DNA from: Rutstroemia sp. NJR-2017a BVV2
Taxonomy: Eukaryota; Ascomycota; Leotiomycetes; Helotiales; Rutstroemiaceae
Direction of reading: 5' to 3'
DNA length: 64,000 bases
Assembly (NCBI GenBank): GCA_002946415.1
Contig: NJPS01000004.1
Span: 935,001-999,000, forward strand
The number at the start of each line of letters is the position of its first letter. Within the stretch, counting starts at the first letter, position 1. Below are positions 35,389-47,817 of this stretch, in pieces. The notes below the pieces were generated by a model. The model did no database searches. It was not told where the DNA came from and saw nothing but the letters and a program-made list of their open reading frames with translations. A program made the position numbers and the translations under genes.

Positions 35389-35964
35389 ATGTCTTCATCA
35401 TACTACCACAACTTCAACGCTCACCAGCACGCGACTCCAACCAACGCCCACCCCGGTACGGTACACAATCGATCTCGCAGAAATGCTCGCCTACCACAGA
35501 ACAACCACAACAACAAACAATACAATAAGATCGCCAAGAGGGAAGAGGAAGCCGCCACCATTGTAAATTACCGTCAACGATTCGACCTGGCAAGATCATT
35601 CGACTTGGAAGACGATGCGGAGTTCTGTCCCAACCTCCTGACGGAGAGTGATATGGTGTCGATTAATTCCTCCTCTTCGGATCGCTCTTCGCTGTCAAGT
35701 GGGTCGCCTTCGAGCTCACCCCAATCCACCCAAGTCAACCTATCACCCTCTGCCAACTTCTCTCTCAACTCAAACTCTCATCCATTTGTTCATTCCGGCT
35801 TCAATGTATCGACTTTGAAATTACATCAGCCTGCAGCGACCCGCATGCGAAATGCTATTCCTATCGTCAACCCGAACGACGGAGCTTTGTCGAGCCCACC
35901 TGCCTCGGTATCGCCCTCCAGGATGCATCAACATCAACAACAATCAATGGCTCGTCGTTGGTAG
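35389..35964 (+). CDS. Uncharacterised Ser/Asn/His-rich fungal protein, intronless
   Basis: A single exon codes 191 aa. Most of the protein is low complexity: an N-terminal His/Asn-rich part, a central Ser run (SSSSDRSSLSSGSPSSSPQS) and a Gln/His-rich tail. One block looks constrained: YRQRFDLARSFDLEDDAEFC followed by PNLLTESD (about residues 62-88), amphipathic then acidic, which may be a short binding motif. I recognise no domain and assign no function. The gene sits alone between gene-free stretches of roughly 4.3 kb and 2.1 kb and has a long ATG-free leader, which suggests substantial transcriptional or translational control. Confidence 0.7.
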   Translation: MSSSYYHNFNAHQHATPTNAHPGTVHNRSRRNARLPQNNHNNKQYNKIAKREEEAATIVNYRQRFDLARSFDLEDDAEFCPNLLTESDMVSINSSSSDRSSLSSGSPSSSPQSTQVNLSPSANFSLNSNSHPFVHSGFNVSTLKLHQPAATRMRNAIPIVNPNDGALSSPPASVSPSRMHQHQQQSMARRW

Positions 35965-38076
35965 ACCTCTCTTACTGCTTCTGGTTTCACTCACAAGCAA
36001 GTTTGGTTTTCTTAACTTCGCATTTAATTGTTATTGCATCTCTTCTTCAATTTCCATCCTGGCGGGCTTACCCTCTCTCCGACAAATCGATCTTCCGGTA
36101 ACGGCTTCACAAAAATATACCTCAACGAATCCTCTTTGTATAAATTTCCGACAACTCCCTTTTCTCTCCACATTCCTTGAGACAGTAATGGCGCGACGTC
36201 AAGATATCGATACTTCTGTTCAAATATGGAGATGGTGTTTCCCACTATGATGGGGTTGATTTTGAGCGTGCATTGCATCTAATTGCGACGGTGTTTGGGC
36301 TAGCATTTGTTTAATCCGGGTGGGAACATGAAGCGGCGACTTCACATGGTCTACGAAAAAAAGATATATCTTTTTCAAAGTTACATAGAACGAGTCTCTT
36401 TTTTCTTGTCATACGAGACAAAGGTTATTGGTGTTTCATTTATTTCGGGGGTACACGGACGGGACAAAGATTTCTCTCAATCTCTTTTCAGTACTAGGGG
36501 GCTCAGGGTGTTGGTATCGGTGTGTGTGAGCAAAGTCGGCGCTGCTTTCTTGTATGTTCGAAGCGCGAATGCAGGCTGGTGTTGGTATTTTGGGTTGCTT
36601 TTGGGCGGTTGATCATGCGGATGCATTTACATTGCGTTTGATCATATTCGATCCAATGTCATTATCATATATCTTTGGCTGGGCGAGGCGATTTTTGTGA
36701 AAGGGATGATATCAAGAACTGGGCTTGGTTTATTGTTTTTTGGGTGGCCGGGTACAAACGTTTATAACTTGCGTTGCGTCTCTACTATTTTCCATATTTA
36801 CAAGCAAGCATTCCTTTTGTCTCTATTACAACGAGTTTCACCTCGCGGGTTGGCTGTTTATATATAGTATGTTTGGATGGTGTGCATATAGTCGGATAAG
36901 ATATGGGCAGCCAAATCTAAAGCAAAACTCTTTCTCTACTATTTTATATATCTATTCGCCTTGTTTTAATTGTGTGTATTGATGATGACGAGAAACGGTT
37001 ACGATTCAGCGGTGTGTATTGTATGTATTCTCTTAGGTGCGATGCAACGAAGGTCCAAATACTATAATCTCCTTACTCAAAAAATCTTCACAATTATGAG
37101 CGGGAATAGCTTCACTTCACTTCAATTCCTCCATCGGCTTGCTTACCTCAAGGTAACTATCTAGGAATCGGTTGATTGATTCATCTGCATTTCTAACCGA
37201 ACGTACACCATGCTCCAGACCTGGATGCCGAGAGGGTGTCTCTGACTACCGTCTTAGGTTCTGAGTGTTTCCAAGACAAAATGAAATCTTGTTTGGTCTG
37301 GTGAGATTCTTATGTTTGGTAAGAAGTGTTAGGTAGAAGTACGAGCACTTCCCCCCTTTAAGGCTGAGACTCCGATATTCGCAAAGCCGATCACGCGGAT
37401 ATGGTGAGATTGAGGTGAGCCTGAGGGGAAAGGCAGAAAAAGGAGACCAGTTGTGTATTGCATTGTGTTACTTAAGTTATTCAATAGTTATTCTAGCGGA
37501 GGAATGGAGCATGTCAGACATGTGTTTGTGTTTGTTGGATTGGGCGGTTGTACAGTATTTGGGACCTCGGATCTGTGTGGGGTGCAAAATACCGCAGAGT
37601 AAATATCTACGTCATCGCTTTTCTCCCGATTTGAAAATGATGGGAAAATGGGCTCAAGTGGGAAGCTTGGAATCGAATTGAGGGATCTTTATTGGATGAT
37701 CGGTTTGAGTAGCTTGTGAATAACGAAATACGTATTGTATTTGTATTAGCTGTGCTGCGTTTTTTCTTCGAAATAGTTGTGGTCATCGATTTCGTGGATA
37801 TAACTTTTGTTTGTTACAATACAATACAGCTTCATCATCGTACGGAATTCAAAGAAGTGATATAGAAATTGTGAGTACCATCTATATCTATTCCTTTACT
37901 TGAGAGAATCGAATCAATTGTCTTCTTTCCTTCATTGATTCCCTCTACTTCAATCACAATCACCTCCTTCCCCTTCACTCGCACTCGATTCAGAACCTAC
38001 GGAATCTCAAACAAGTCCATCCTAACAGCATCACCATCAACAGAACCAACCAAGAAACTAACCAACCGAAGCAATT
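35965..38076. other. Gene-free interval
   Basis: Two kilobases, AT-rich, with no supported gene; probably a long 3' UTR plus the promoter of the next gene. Confidence 0.5.
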
Positions 38077-39012
38077 ATGTCTTCATTCCTCCGCACATCC
38101 ATCATCCGCGCTGCTCGACCGGCAACCCGCAGCTCGGTTGCTTTCCACAATGCCAGAGCGTTCACCAACTCCAGTGTTATGTCCTTGAAGGAGAGTCATG
38201 ATAAGAGTATGTCTTTCTATTCCCATTGCCTCGCCTTAACTCATCTTCAATTGTGTCTTCCTATCCTTTCAATTCGATTCTGCTCCGCTTGCGAGCTCAA
38301 GACGAGACGGCGAATTGAGGGAGACTTTGAGCAGCATAGAGTAGAGGAGAGGAGAGGAGATTAGATTAGATGAAGCATAAACCCAAAAGCTAACCCTCGC
38401 ATCCAGGTGACCCCAACCTTCCCAACGAGCTAGACAAACACAAGCACGACCAACTGGCGAAGGTGAAGGAGGGCAAGAATCACTGGAAGCCGGAGCTGGC
38501 TAGCAATAGCGAGGAAGCTGTATGTTTTTCTCTCTTCCCTTACTGTCCTGTTGCCATCTTCCTCTACGCTTTCTTCTCTTTCTCTCAGGAGCGGAAGGGA
38601 AGGGCGGGGGAGGGAATTAATATGAGGAGGATGGATACACATATATATGGTGACACATACTAACGCGCCAAACAGGTCGCTGCCGATCGCCACGAACACA
38701 ACGATCACTCGGAGGAAGGGCTCAAGGAGTTGCAGAGGCAGACGGCGAAACATGCTCAGGAAAAGCACAAGTAAGTAGCGAAGAAGTAGAAGAAGAAGTT
38801 GAGGGGTGTTGGTCTTAGTCGATGGGATTTCCCTTTTATCTTTTTCGTTTATAGCCCCCTCTATGGCCAGAGAGCGGAAGACGAGAGAAAGCTGTTGTAG
38901 TTTGAGGGGAAGGTGGTTTTCGAGAAACGTGCAAGGGAGATGACTTAACTGATGCTAATATTTGGTATATAGCATCGGAACGAGCCCAGACAGCAGCATG
39001 CCCGACAAATAA
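38077..39012 (+). CDS. Small hydrophilic protein with mitochondrial-type presequence
   Basis: Exons 38077-38206, 38407-38519, 38676-38770 and 38973-39012 give 125 aa in phase. The N-terminus (SFLRTSIIRAARPATRSSVA) is basic, amphipathic and free of acidic residues, like a matrix-targeting presequence. The rest is very hydrophilic, rich in His, Lys and Glu (DKHKHDQLAKVKEGKNHW, AADRHEHNDHSEEGLKELQ) and probably disordered. I recognise no domain; small stress-induced mitochondrial proteins of this composition are known in fungi, but identity is not claimed. All three introns (200, 156 and 202 bp) are long for this window. Confidence 0.82.
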
Positions 39013-39596
39013 AGAGGCGATGTGATGGGTAGGAGGGGGATGAAGGATTGGGAATAGCATGGTTGGCGCGTGATAGGACATGGGAATATGAATGCAGGTT
39101 CTTGACGAGAACATGTGTATAACAGCAGTCAATGAATGCACTTGGTGTTAAAAAGCAATTTCATGATTTCCCGACTGATTTCCCGACTGATTTCCCGGTT
39201 CCATTCCCAGTGCTATAAGGAAGTGAACTGGCTGAAGTGAACATGTATATATATCTGTATATTGAGATCACAATACTTGCGGCCATCTTTCTACTCACTA
39301 GGCGGATTCTACTGTAGATGGGGCTTCGACCCCGCAAAAGTGCAATCAATGCAACCAGCAAGCCAAGCCATATAAGATCCAAGCTCTGCAAAAGCAACGA
39401 ATCTACGCAGAGCTGCCACCATCTCTTCCCATCTCATCAACCCATTAGTAAACCGCCCCGTCGACTCCAAACTCCATTTCCCATTCATTTAACTTTCTTC
39501 AAAGTTCATTCTCCCAAAACCGACACCGAATTTCCCAATCTTACACAATTTCTACACTTCCCCGAGCAACTCTCCCTTCCAGTCCACCGGATTCGT
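39013..39596. other. Intergenic between convergent genes
   Basis: No gene. A 12-bp tandem repeat (GATTTCCCGACT, 2.75 copies) lies at 39165-39197. Confidence 0.6.
39165..39197. repeat. 12-bp tandem repeat GATTTCCCGACT
   Basis: Two full copies and a partial third, perfect, in the intergenic region. Confidence 0.85.
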
Positions 39597-40557
39597 TCAT
39601 TTCAGTATTATAATCAACAAGACCAGGATGATAATCAAGATCAGAATAATCGTCAACTGCATATTATCCTTCGCCTTCCTCGCCACCGTCCCCAGGTTCT
39701 TCCTCGCCTTATCCAGCCGTCCCTGATGCCGATCCACGGACCGATCCACCTCATCCAGCATCTGCACATGCTCGTCCAGCTCGTCGCCAATCTGGATACT
39801 CAGCTCGCGCTGCCGCCCAATGCTCTCGCCTAGGCGGTCCAGCGCCTCGTCTTGCGCTGCTAGAACCTGGCTGTGGTAGGCGTGGATCTGCTGGTTCGAG
39901 AGCTGTGATTGGTCGGGCGTGATGGCTTCGTCGGGGTCGTCCCGGTAGGGGAATAGCGCGGCGCGGTTGGCGTCGTGAGAGGGGTCGGAGGATACGGATG
40001 GGTTGTCGCTGAAGCGAACGGATTTGGGAGAGGGCGCGGAGGGGTTGCTGGCGCGGAGGGATTTCTTGAGGACGGAGGAGGAGGATGCGACGCGGGGTCG
40101 GTCGGAGGCGCGTGCGAAGTCGCTGGAGAGGGAGGGGTCGTTGGGGTGAGTGAGCGTTTCTGATGTGCTGTCTGTGGGGTTGCCTAGGAATTGCGAGGCG
40201 AGATCGTCGTATTGTGTTCGTAGAGTGTGTTCGGTTTCTTGGAGAGTGAGAGATTGGCTACGAGGGTAATGGTTAGCTTTATGCGCAAGTTGACAGATGT
40301 GCTATGTCGAAGATGTGGTATATTTCTACACTGCGGGCGGAATGGGACGCAACATACGAAGTCTCTCCAGCCTCTTGCAGCCGTATTCGCTCGTTTGTGA
40401 CGGCTTCCAACCCTTCTCGTAGCTGTTCTAGCGATCGGGAAATATGTCCATCTTGAGACGTAGGCTCTAGATTTAGGGAAATCGCTCGCTGTCTTTCTAA
40501 GAGTGACAGTTTTATATGGTCGGCGAGGAGAAAGTATTGATTGGGGTTGGTCGCCAT
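39597..40557 (-). CDS. SYN8: Syntaxin 8-like endosomal Qc-SNARE
   Basis: Exons (minus) 40557-40358 and 40257-39597 give 286 aa. The N-terminal half is helical (LADHIKLSLLERQRAISLN and SRSLEQLREGLEAVTNERIR). A disordered Ser/Pro-rich stretch follows. The SNARE motif runs from about residue 205 (DEALDRLGESIGRQRELS), with the central glutamine of the Qc class in SIQIGDELDEH. A single C-terminal anchor (LTIILIIILVLLIIIL) ends two residues before the stop. This arrangement matches Syn8/syntaxin-8, which acts in fusion at endosomes and vacuoles. The family fit is strong; the exact paralogue is inferred. Confidence 0.92.
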
Positions 40558-41215
40558 GACTCTCAAGGTAGATGCACGATGATGCGGAAGCTTTGGAGAA
40601 GACCGAGGTGGGTTCGAGTAACAATTGAATTGAGGTTAGAAATTAGTGACTCTTCTGAACATGAAAATGTGATTTGAATCGCTGGCTTCAATTGTCTATT
40701 AGGACCGTCAAAATTAACGTATGCGAATGTTCAACGGGACTTGTAAGCTGTTTGTTCCATTTAGGCCAGACTTGGTTCTCAAACATCATCAGCAGCTCAG
40801 CCAACTTTCGGATGCTGTGGTAAATCCGATCCGCTCGGCCGCCGTAACACAAGGCATGCAATACTCAAGTTACGAGAATCCGTATTATGATTTCTTTCAA
40901 GAACAACCTCAAGTGAATTTTGATTCAAAAATTTCTTATACCATACGACCTGCTTGCTGCGAGGCAATGAGAATACATCTGCACTAGCATGACCCTCTTT
41001 CTTGCTACTTTCCTCGTCCTTAAAGATCCACATCATTAACTCGCACATTCCTCGCCCGACAAGAGCTCACGTGGTTCGATGTTCGACGTGGACATTGCTG
41101 ACCTTGTTTATCATCGACAATACTGTGATACCCAGACCTCGAATTCATGAGAAGGACGTTTGTTGGACTGGAGCTCTATTCCCACGATATATGCTAAGTC
41201 GTCGCTGAGACAACC
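40558..41215. other. Divergent promoter region
   Basis: The intergenic region between SYN8 and the RING protein; no gene was seen. Confidence 0.6.
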
Positions 41216-42709
41216 ATGCCTCCACCTAACACACCTACGAATGGCACGGAACCAGGTGGTACCTCCACAAATTTACGCCCTATAACTCCACCACCACCTC
41301 ACCTTATATACGCCTCTCACCTCCTCAACCAACTCGACAATAATCAACGTTTCAATTCCGAACCGCTCCCGCCTGTTCCGAATAACACTCCAAGTTCAAG
41401 CGTTTACTCATCTCCTGAACATCATCATATTCGCTCTCGTCGATACAGTATCCTTGACCAGCGCATCATGGAGGTCATCGGTGAAAAAGATGAGCATTCT
41501 GAAAGAAGAGAAACCGACGATATCGACTATTGGAGTCTTACTTACGTTGGGACCGTTGATCCAAATCTCATGTGTCCTATTTGTCATGTTCCCTTCGTCG
41601 ATCCGGTCACTGTTCCTTGTGATCACACTTTCTGCAAAGACTGTATCACGCAAGCTTTGGCTATTACCGAAAAGTGCCCTATGGATCGGTATACCCTTTC
41701 TCGAGAAGATCCTCTCAAGAAAGCCAATAGGATTATATGTCAACAAGTTGAGGCTTTACTTGTTGTCTGCCCTTGCTGTCAGGACCACCTTCCGCGCTCA
41801 AAACTTCGAAGTCATTTTGCTATCCAGTGCAAGGGAATTCTCGTCGAGTGTGTCAAGCATGACTGCCAGCAACTGGTCAAGAGGGGACTTGTTGGTAAGG
41901 GCTGTCTTCATTATGACGCTGCCTGTCCGGACTGTGATCAGACGCTGCAACAAAGAGATATGCTGGATCATCGCGAGTATGAATGTAAAGCGCGCTGTGT
42001 TGAGTGCGGGCAATGTGGAGAAACCATCACACGTTTGTATGAGTCCGATCACATGGATCAATGTCCGGAAGGAATTACAGTTTGTCAGTGGGCCGAATTT
42101 GGTTGCGAGCATGAGTGTAAGCGAAAAGATCTGCATCTCCACAAGGATGAGTGCCCTTTGAAGCTTTCTGGGCCATGGTGCGCTCGCATGAAAGCAAGGT
42201 CCGACGCTATGGACGAGAAGATGGCAGCTATGGCAGACAAAAATCAACTACTGGAACGTCGTCTCAAATTCCTTGAAAATGGTTTGAAAGATAGAGATTT
42301 CTACGATATTCCCGAGGTCGCCGCTCCACTCGGTGCCATGTCACTTTCTGAAAGCGAGGCATTCGAATCGCCTAATCAATATCTTCTTTCTATCGTCGAG
42401 TCTCAACAGAGTAAAATCACGGCTCTCACCGCCAGTATGGCTGAAATGGAAGCTCGTCAAAGTGTAATGCTGTTCAATGAGACGATGCCTATGAAAGATC
42501 AATTGGCGGAATTGCGGAACAATCAAAGCACAATTGGCATGCATGTTCGCTGGTTGATGAACTTTCGACTGAGGGAGAATCAACGACGAGGAGGCGCTAC
42601 AGAAGGTGGAGTAGGTGGGGGAGATAGTAGAGGCGGAGCGGGATCAAGTGATAGAGCACTACCGAGACGATTGAGTGATTCAACGCGGGAGAATTCTACG
42701 AAGCTGTAA
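41216..42709 (+). CDS. RING-finger / TRAF-type zinc-finger protein (probable E3 ligase)
   Basis: A single exon codes 497 aa. A disordered, proline-rich N-terminus (about 1-110) leads to a RING domain, CPICHVPFVDPVTVPCDHTF continuing to CKDC and CPMD (about residues 120-160). A tandem of TRAF-type zinc fingers follows (CPCCQDHLPRSKLRSHFAIQ, CPDCDQTLQQRDMLDHREYE, and CQWAEFGCEHECKRKDLHLH). Two coiled-coil stretches follow (MDEKMAAMADKNQLLERRL and a second around ESQQSKITALTASMAEME). There is no MATH domain. The RING implies ubiquitin-ligase activity; the substrate is unknown. Confidence 0.93.
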   Translation: MPPPNTPTNGTEPGGTSTNLRPITPPPPHLIYASHLLNQLDNNQRFNSEPLPPVPNNTPSSSVYSSPEHHHIRSRRYSILDQRIMEVIGEKDEHSERRETDDIDYWSLTYVGTVDPNLMCPICHVPFVDPVTVPCDHTFCKDCITQALAITEKCPMDRYTLSREDPLKKANRIICQQVEALLVVCPCCQDHLPRSKLRSHFAIQCKGILVECVKHDCQQLVKRGLVGKGCLHYDAACPDCDQTLQQRDMLDHREYECKARCVECGQCGETITRLYESDHMDQCPEGITVCQWAEFGCEHECKRKDLHLHKDECPLKLSGPWCARMKARSDAMDEKMAAMADKNQLLERRLKFLENGLKDRDFYDIPEVAAPLGAMSLSESEAFESPNQYLLSIVESQQSKITALTASMAEMEARQSVMLFNETMPMKDQLAELRNNQSTIGMHVRWLMNFRLRENQRRGGATEGGVGGGDSRGGAGSSDRALPRRLSDSTRENSTKL

Positions 42710-44520
<1,811 letters not shown>

Positions 44521-46654
44521 GGGGAGAGGGAGTAGGATTGATGAATTCGATTTTAATATTTTCAGGATCACAATTATGGCTGTTGTCTTACCAGATCGAT
44601 TTGGGTTGCCTCTGTGAAAGTCATGGCTGCGAGCTTTTGTACGATGTTTCTTCACGCCTCGAACATGGACAGGCAGGGGACTCTTTGAGAAAATGCCGGC
44701 TAGGCCTATAATTTGGCTGTCACTCACTAGCCACTCTACTCACAGCAACCCCGTGATGAAGGGCATATTAACTACAGGAAGTTTCTGCCCAGCCTCACGT
44801 TCAGTTCTACCCGGAGCCATATTCTCAGATGCACGAAGCCAGAGCGGTCAGGACTGTTCTCCACGTGAATCCATACGAAGTGCTTTTTCTAAATTCGTCG
44901 ATGAGCGTTATGCTGTCGAAAAGCAGCCTTCATTTCATCCTCCCGTCTCATCATCCGCAAATGCTGGCTCCCATACTCCACTCGTTTGGCGGTGAGGGTT
45001 ATAGAGACTCGGACTCGGATGGTATACTGTACATGCGAAGTCAAGTGGCTTCTCAACTTAAAACATGTATATGTCATGCTATCAAACTGCCATTCTCAAG
45101 ACTACAAGTCACACACACCAACTGCCGTTGCTTGTCCCGGGCGTCTAGTTGCAGTTGGGTTGCTTGTGGTTATATGTGTACAATACAATACAATGCTGTT
45201 GATGCTGTGCTTTAACTCATTATATTCTGCACCCATCTCATCTTGCTCCCAACTACATTCTCACCGGACGGAGACTGACTCGCTTCCGGCATTTTTTCCT
45301 CTCTGGCGGATGAAGGGAACGATAGTGCTAGGGACGGGGAGATTGGAATTCATCTATCGACGGTGTTCATCATTCACAGAAGCTGCCAGGTATATAGAGG
45401 ATACGCTCGCTCCGATTCTTTCATCAGCACCTATGGGTGATCGAGGACTTTATCGTTTTGCATGGAAGTTACGCTTCGTGAGCACCGCAAAATGTATTGG
45501 TATCTGCATCTACTCGTGGCCGCCATTTCATCACGGTTATTCATTTTCTCTCCCATGAGTTTTGCCTGTCAATTTATAGACTATCATTTCTTATATTGAC
45601 ATTCCCATCCCCAAGTTCCCCCTCTCTGTCTACATATTAATGCATTGTGATTCCCACAGTCAGAGCAAGAGACTTTCCATTGAAGGTCCTCCCCCGGGCG
45701 GGAAGATTCCACGGATCCTCCATTCTAATGGACATCTCTTCGTTTGGCTAGAGCTTGCTTTACTAGCTAGAAAAGACTTTTTTTGTGTTTCGTATTACTT
45801 TGAGTATTTGGTTAGTGGATCGGTCAAGACTGCCTAGTTTAGCATTATCGAAGTGCCTGCCAGCACAGTCTCTCGGAAGGGAGTATATATTCCCTATACT
45901 CCATAACGACTTAGCATTATACCCAATCTACAATACCCAACCCACACAGTCCATCCAACCTGTCTCTCCCCAAAATCACCATCTAGTCATCCAGGCTGTA
46001 TCACACACTCCCAAGCAAGCTCCAGATAACATACCTACCGTATGAGAAAGTAACACTCGAAACTTTGTTTGACCAGCATACCATAGAAATAAGCCGAGGA
46101 CAACAATCAACACAGTGGCGTCAAGCCCGCCCCAAAAAGACAAAAATATGTAAATTGCTACTCTTATGCTTCACGATTAGCTAAGCGAGTGAAAGGGAGA
46201 AAGTTATATATAAAGCGAGGAATCCAATCGCTTTACTAATGTCGCGGGGAAGGATGCTAGAGTGCGGATATCTCTCTGCGTTTCTTTCCGCAGGTTACTT
46301 GCCGACGGATCGATAGAGACTGATTGATACAAAACTTTCGTTCTGGTCTTAGTTAAGTTGGGTAAACTTGAGATTGGAGTGCTATCTCCTTGGGTCTAGA
46401 TACCATTCGTTCGAGATTAGCTTTTCACATCTCACTGCAGTGTTACCGGCCGAATTTCTGCTTGTCTATACGAATCGAATACTCTTTCTATATCGTGGGG
46501 TGTCAGTGTCCACCATAGTGCAAATTCGACAATCACATCGCATCATATCACATCACAATCCCACTACAAAACACATCATGCATCATCATAAAAATCCTAC
46601 TTTCATTCATTACACCCCTCCATCCCCTCACCCCCCCTTTCCCACTCCCATCCC
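44521..46654. other. Gene-free interval
   Basis: A 2.1-kb stretch with no supported gene. The 190-aa reading frame at 44986-45558 has no motif, a non-ATG start and no splice structure. Confidence 0.5.
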
Positions 46655-47817
46655 CTACGAACCCACAATCGTCCCCCCATTCGGATGCAAACTCTGCCCA
46701 CTCATAAAACTACTATCCGCACTCGCCAAAAACACAAAACAGGTCGCCACCTCCGAAGGCTGACCGGGACGTCCCAGCTGGGACGTGAACTGTTTCTGCG
46801 CCTCTTCGTTCATCGTCGCCGGGATCAGCGGCGTCCAGATAGGACCCGGGCACACGCAGTTGACGCGGATGCCTTTGCTGACTTGCTGATTGGAGAGGCC
46901 GCGGGTGAAGGCGACGATGGCGCCTTTGCTGGAGGTGTAGCTGTGGGGTTTGTTAGTTAGGGGTTTGTTAGTTAGGGGTTTGTGGGGAAGGGAAGGGGGA
47001 GGATACGTACTCGAGGAGATCGGGGCGGCCGATATAGTGGTTTACGGAGGCGCAGGTGATGATTGTGTCGCCGCTCTTCATTTGAGGGAGAACGTATTTG
47101 GAGATGAAGAAGAAGGGGTGGATGTTAGTGTTGAAGGTATTGATCCATTGTTCCCTGTGCGCATAATTATTAGCCAACCATCCACAACCCCAACACCAAC
47201 AACAAAGCAGAAAAACAACAACATACTCCGACAAATCCTTAATATCCTCAACCATCATCTGCGTCCCATGATTCAGCACCAAGATATTAATCCGTCCCAT
47301 TGTCTCCAACGCCTTATCCACCACATCCTTGCACGTCTTCTGGCTCTGCAGATCCGCGGGAATCAGATGTAACTTGCCGCCCTTCTTCTCGACCAACTGC
47401 TTCGTCTCCTCGGCGTCTTTCTGCTCGTCGTGCGTGTACACGATGGTGCTCTCGGCGCCTTCCATGGCATACAGGATGGCGACTGCGCGGCCGATGCCGC
47501 TGTCGCCGCCGGTGATCAGGGCTTTCTTGCCCTTGAGCTTGCCGGCGGCGAGGTAGGGCTGGTAGCCGCCATCACCGGTGGGGAGTTGGTCGTTGATGGC
47601 TTCGACGGGGAGTTTGGTTTGTTGGCCGGGGACGGAGTCTTGGTGGGAGACGGGGGGTTGGTGGCCTAGGAGGAGGGGAGAGTAGTGTTAGCGATTGGAG
47701 GGGATGGTTGATAGTGAAAGGAGGGGTAGCTGTAGGAGGGGTTTTGCTTGAAAAATGAGAGAAATTGAAGGTATATATTCATGACGTACCCGACTCGAAG
47801 TGTCCTTTATCAGTCAT
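46655..47817 (-). CDS. SDR family oxidoreductase (GDSGIG type, YghA-like)
   Basis: Exons (minus) 47817-47790, 47665-47227, 47154-47011 and 46940-46655 give 298 aa. After a hydrophilic N-terminal extension (about 50 residues), the cofactor motif is ITGGDSGIGRAVA. LVLNHGTQ stands in place of NNAG, ITCASVNHYIG carries the catalytic Ser, YTSSKGA gives YxxxK, and VCPGPIWTPLIPA follows. This is the subgroup called glucose/ribitol-dehydrogenase-like or YghA-like, often general stress proteins in bacteria and fungi. The substrate is unknown. The 28-nt first exon is supported by exact phase and a GTACGT donor. Intron 3 carries a 15-bp tandem duplication containing the branch-site sequence. Confidence 0.93.
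46945..46983. repeat. 15-bp tandem repeat inside an intron
   Basis: The plus-strand unit GGGGTTTGTTAGTTA is repeated twice and followed by a partial copy, near the 3' end of SDR intron 3. Confidence 0.8.

Noticed and set aside
39318..39833. 171-codon frame opposite syntaxin 8
   Set aside because: It is antisense to the SNARE domain, begins at a non-ATG codon and shows no motif; it is a shadow frame.
44986..45558. 190-codon plus-strand frame
   Set aside because: Non-ATG start, no motif, no introns at expected places, and composition unlike neighbouring genes.
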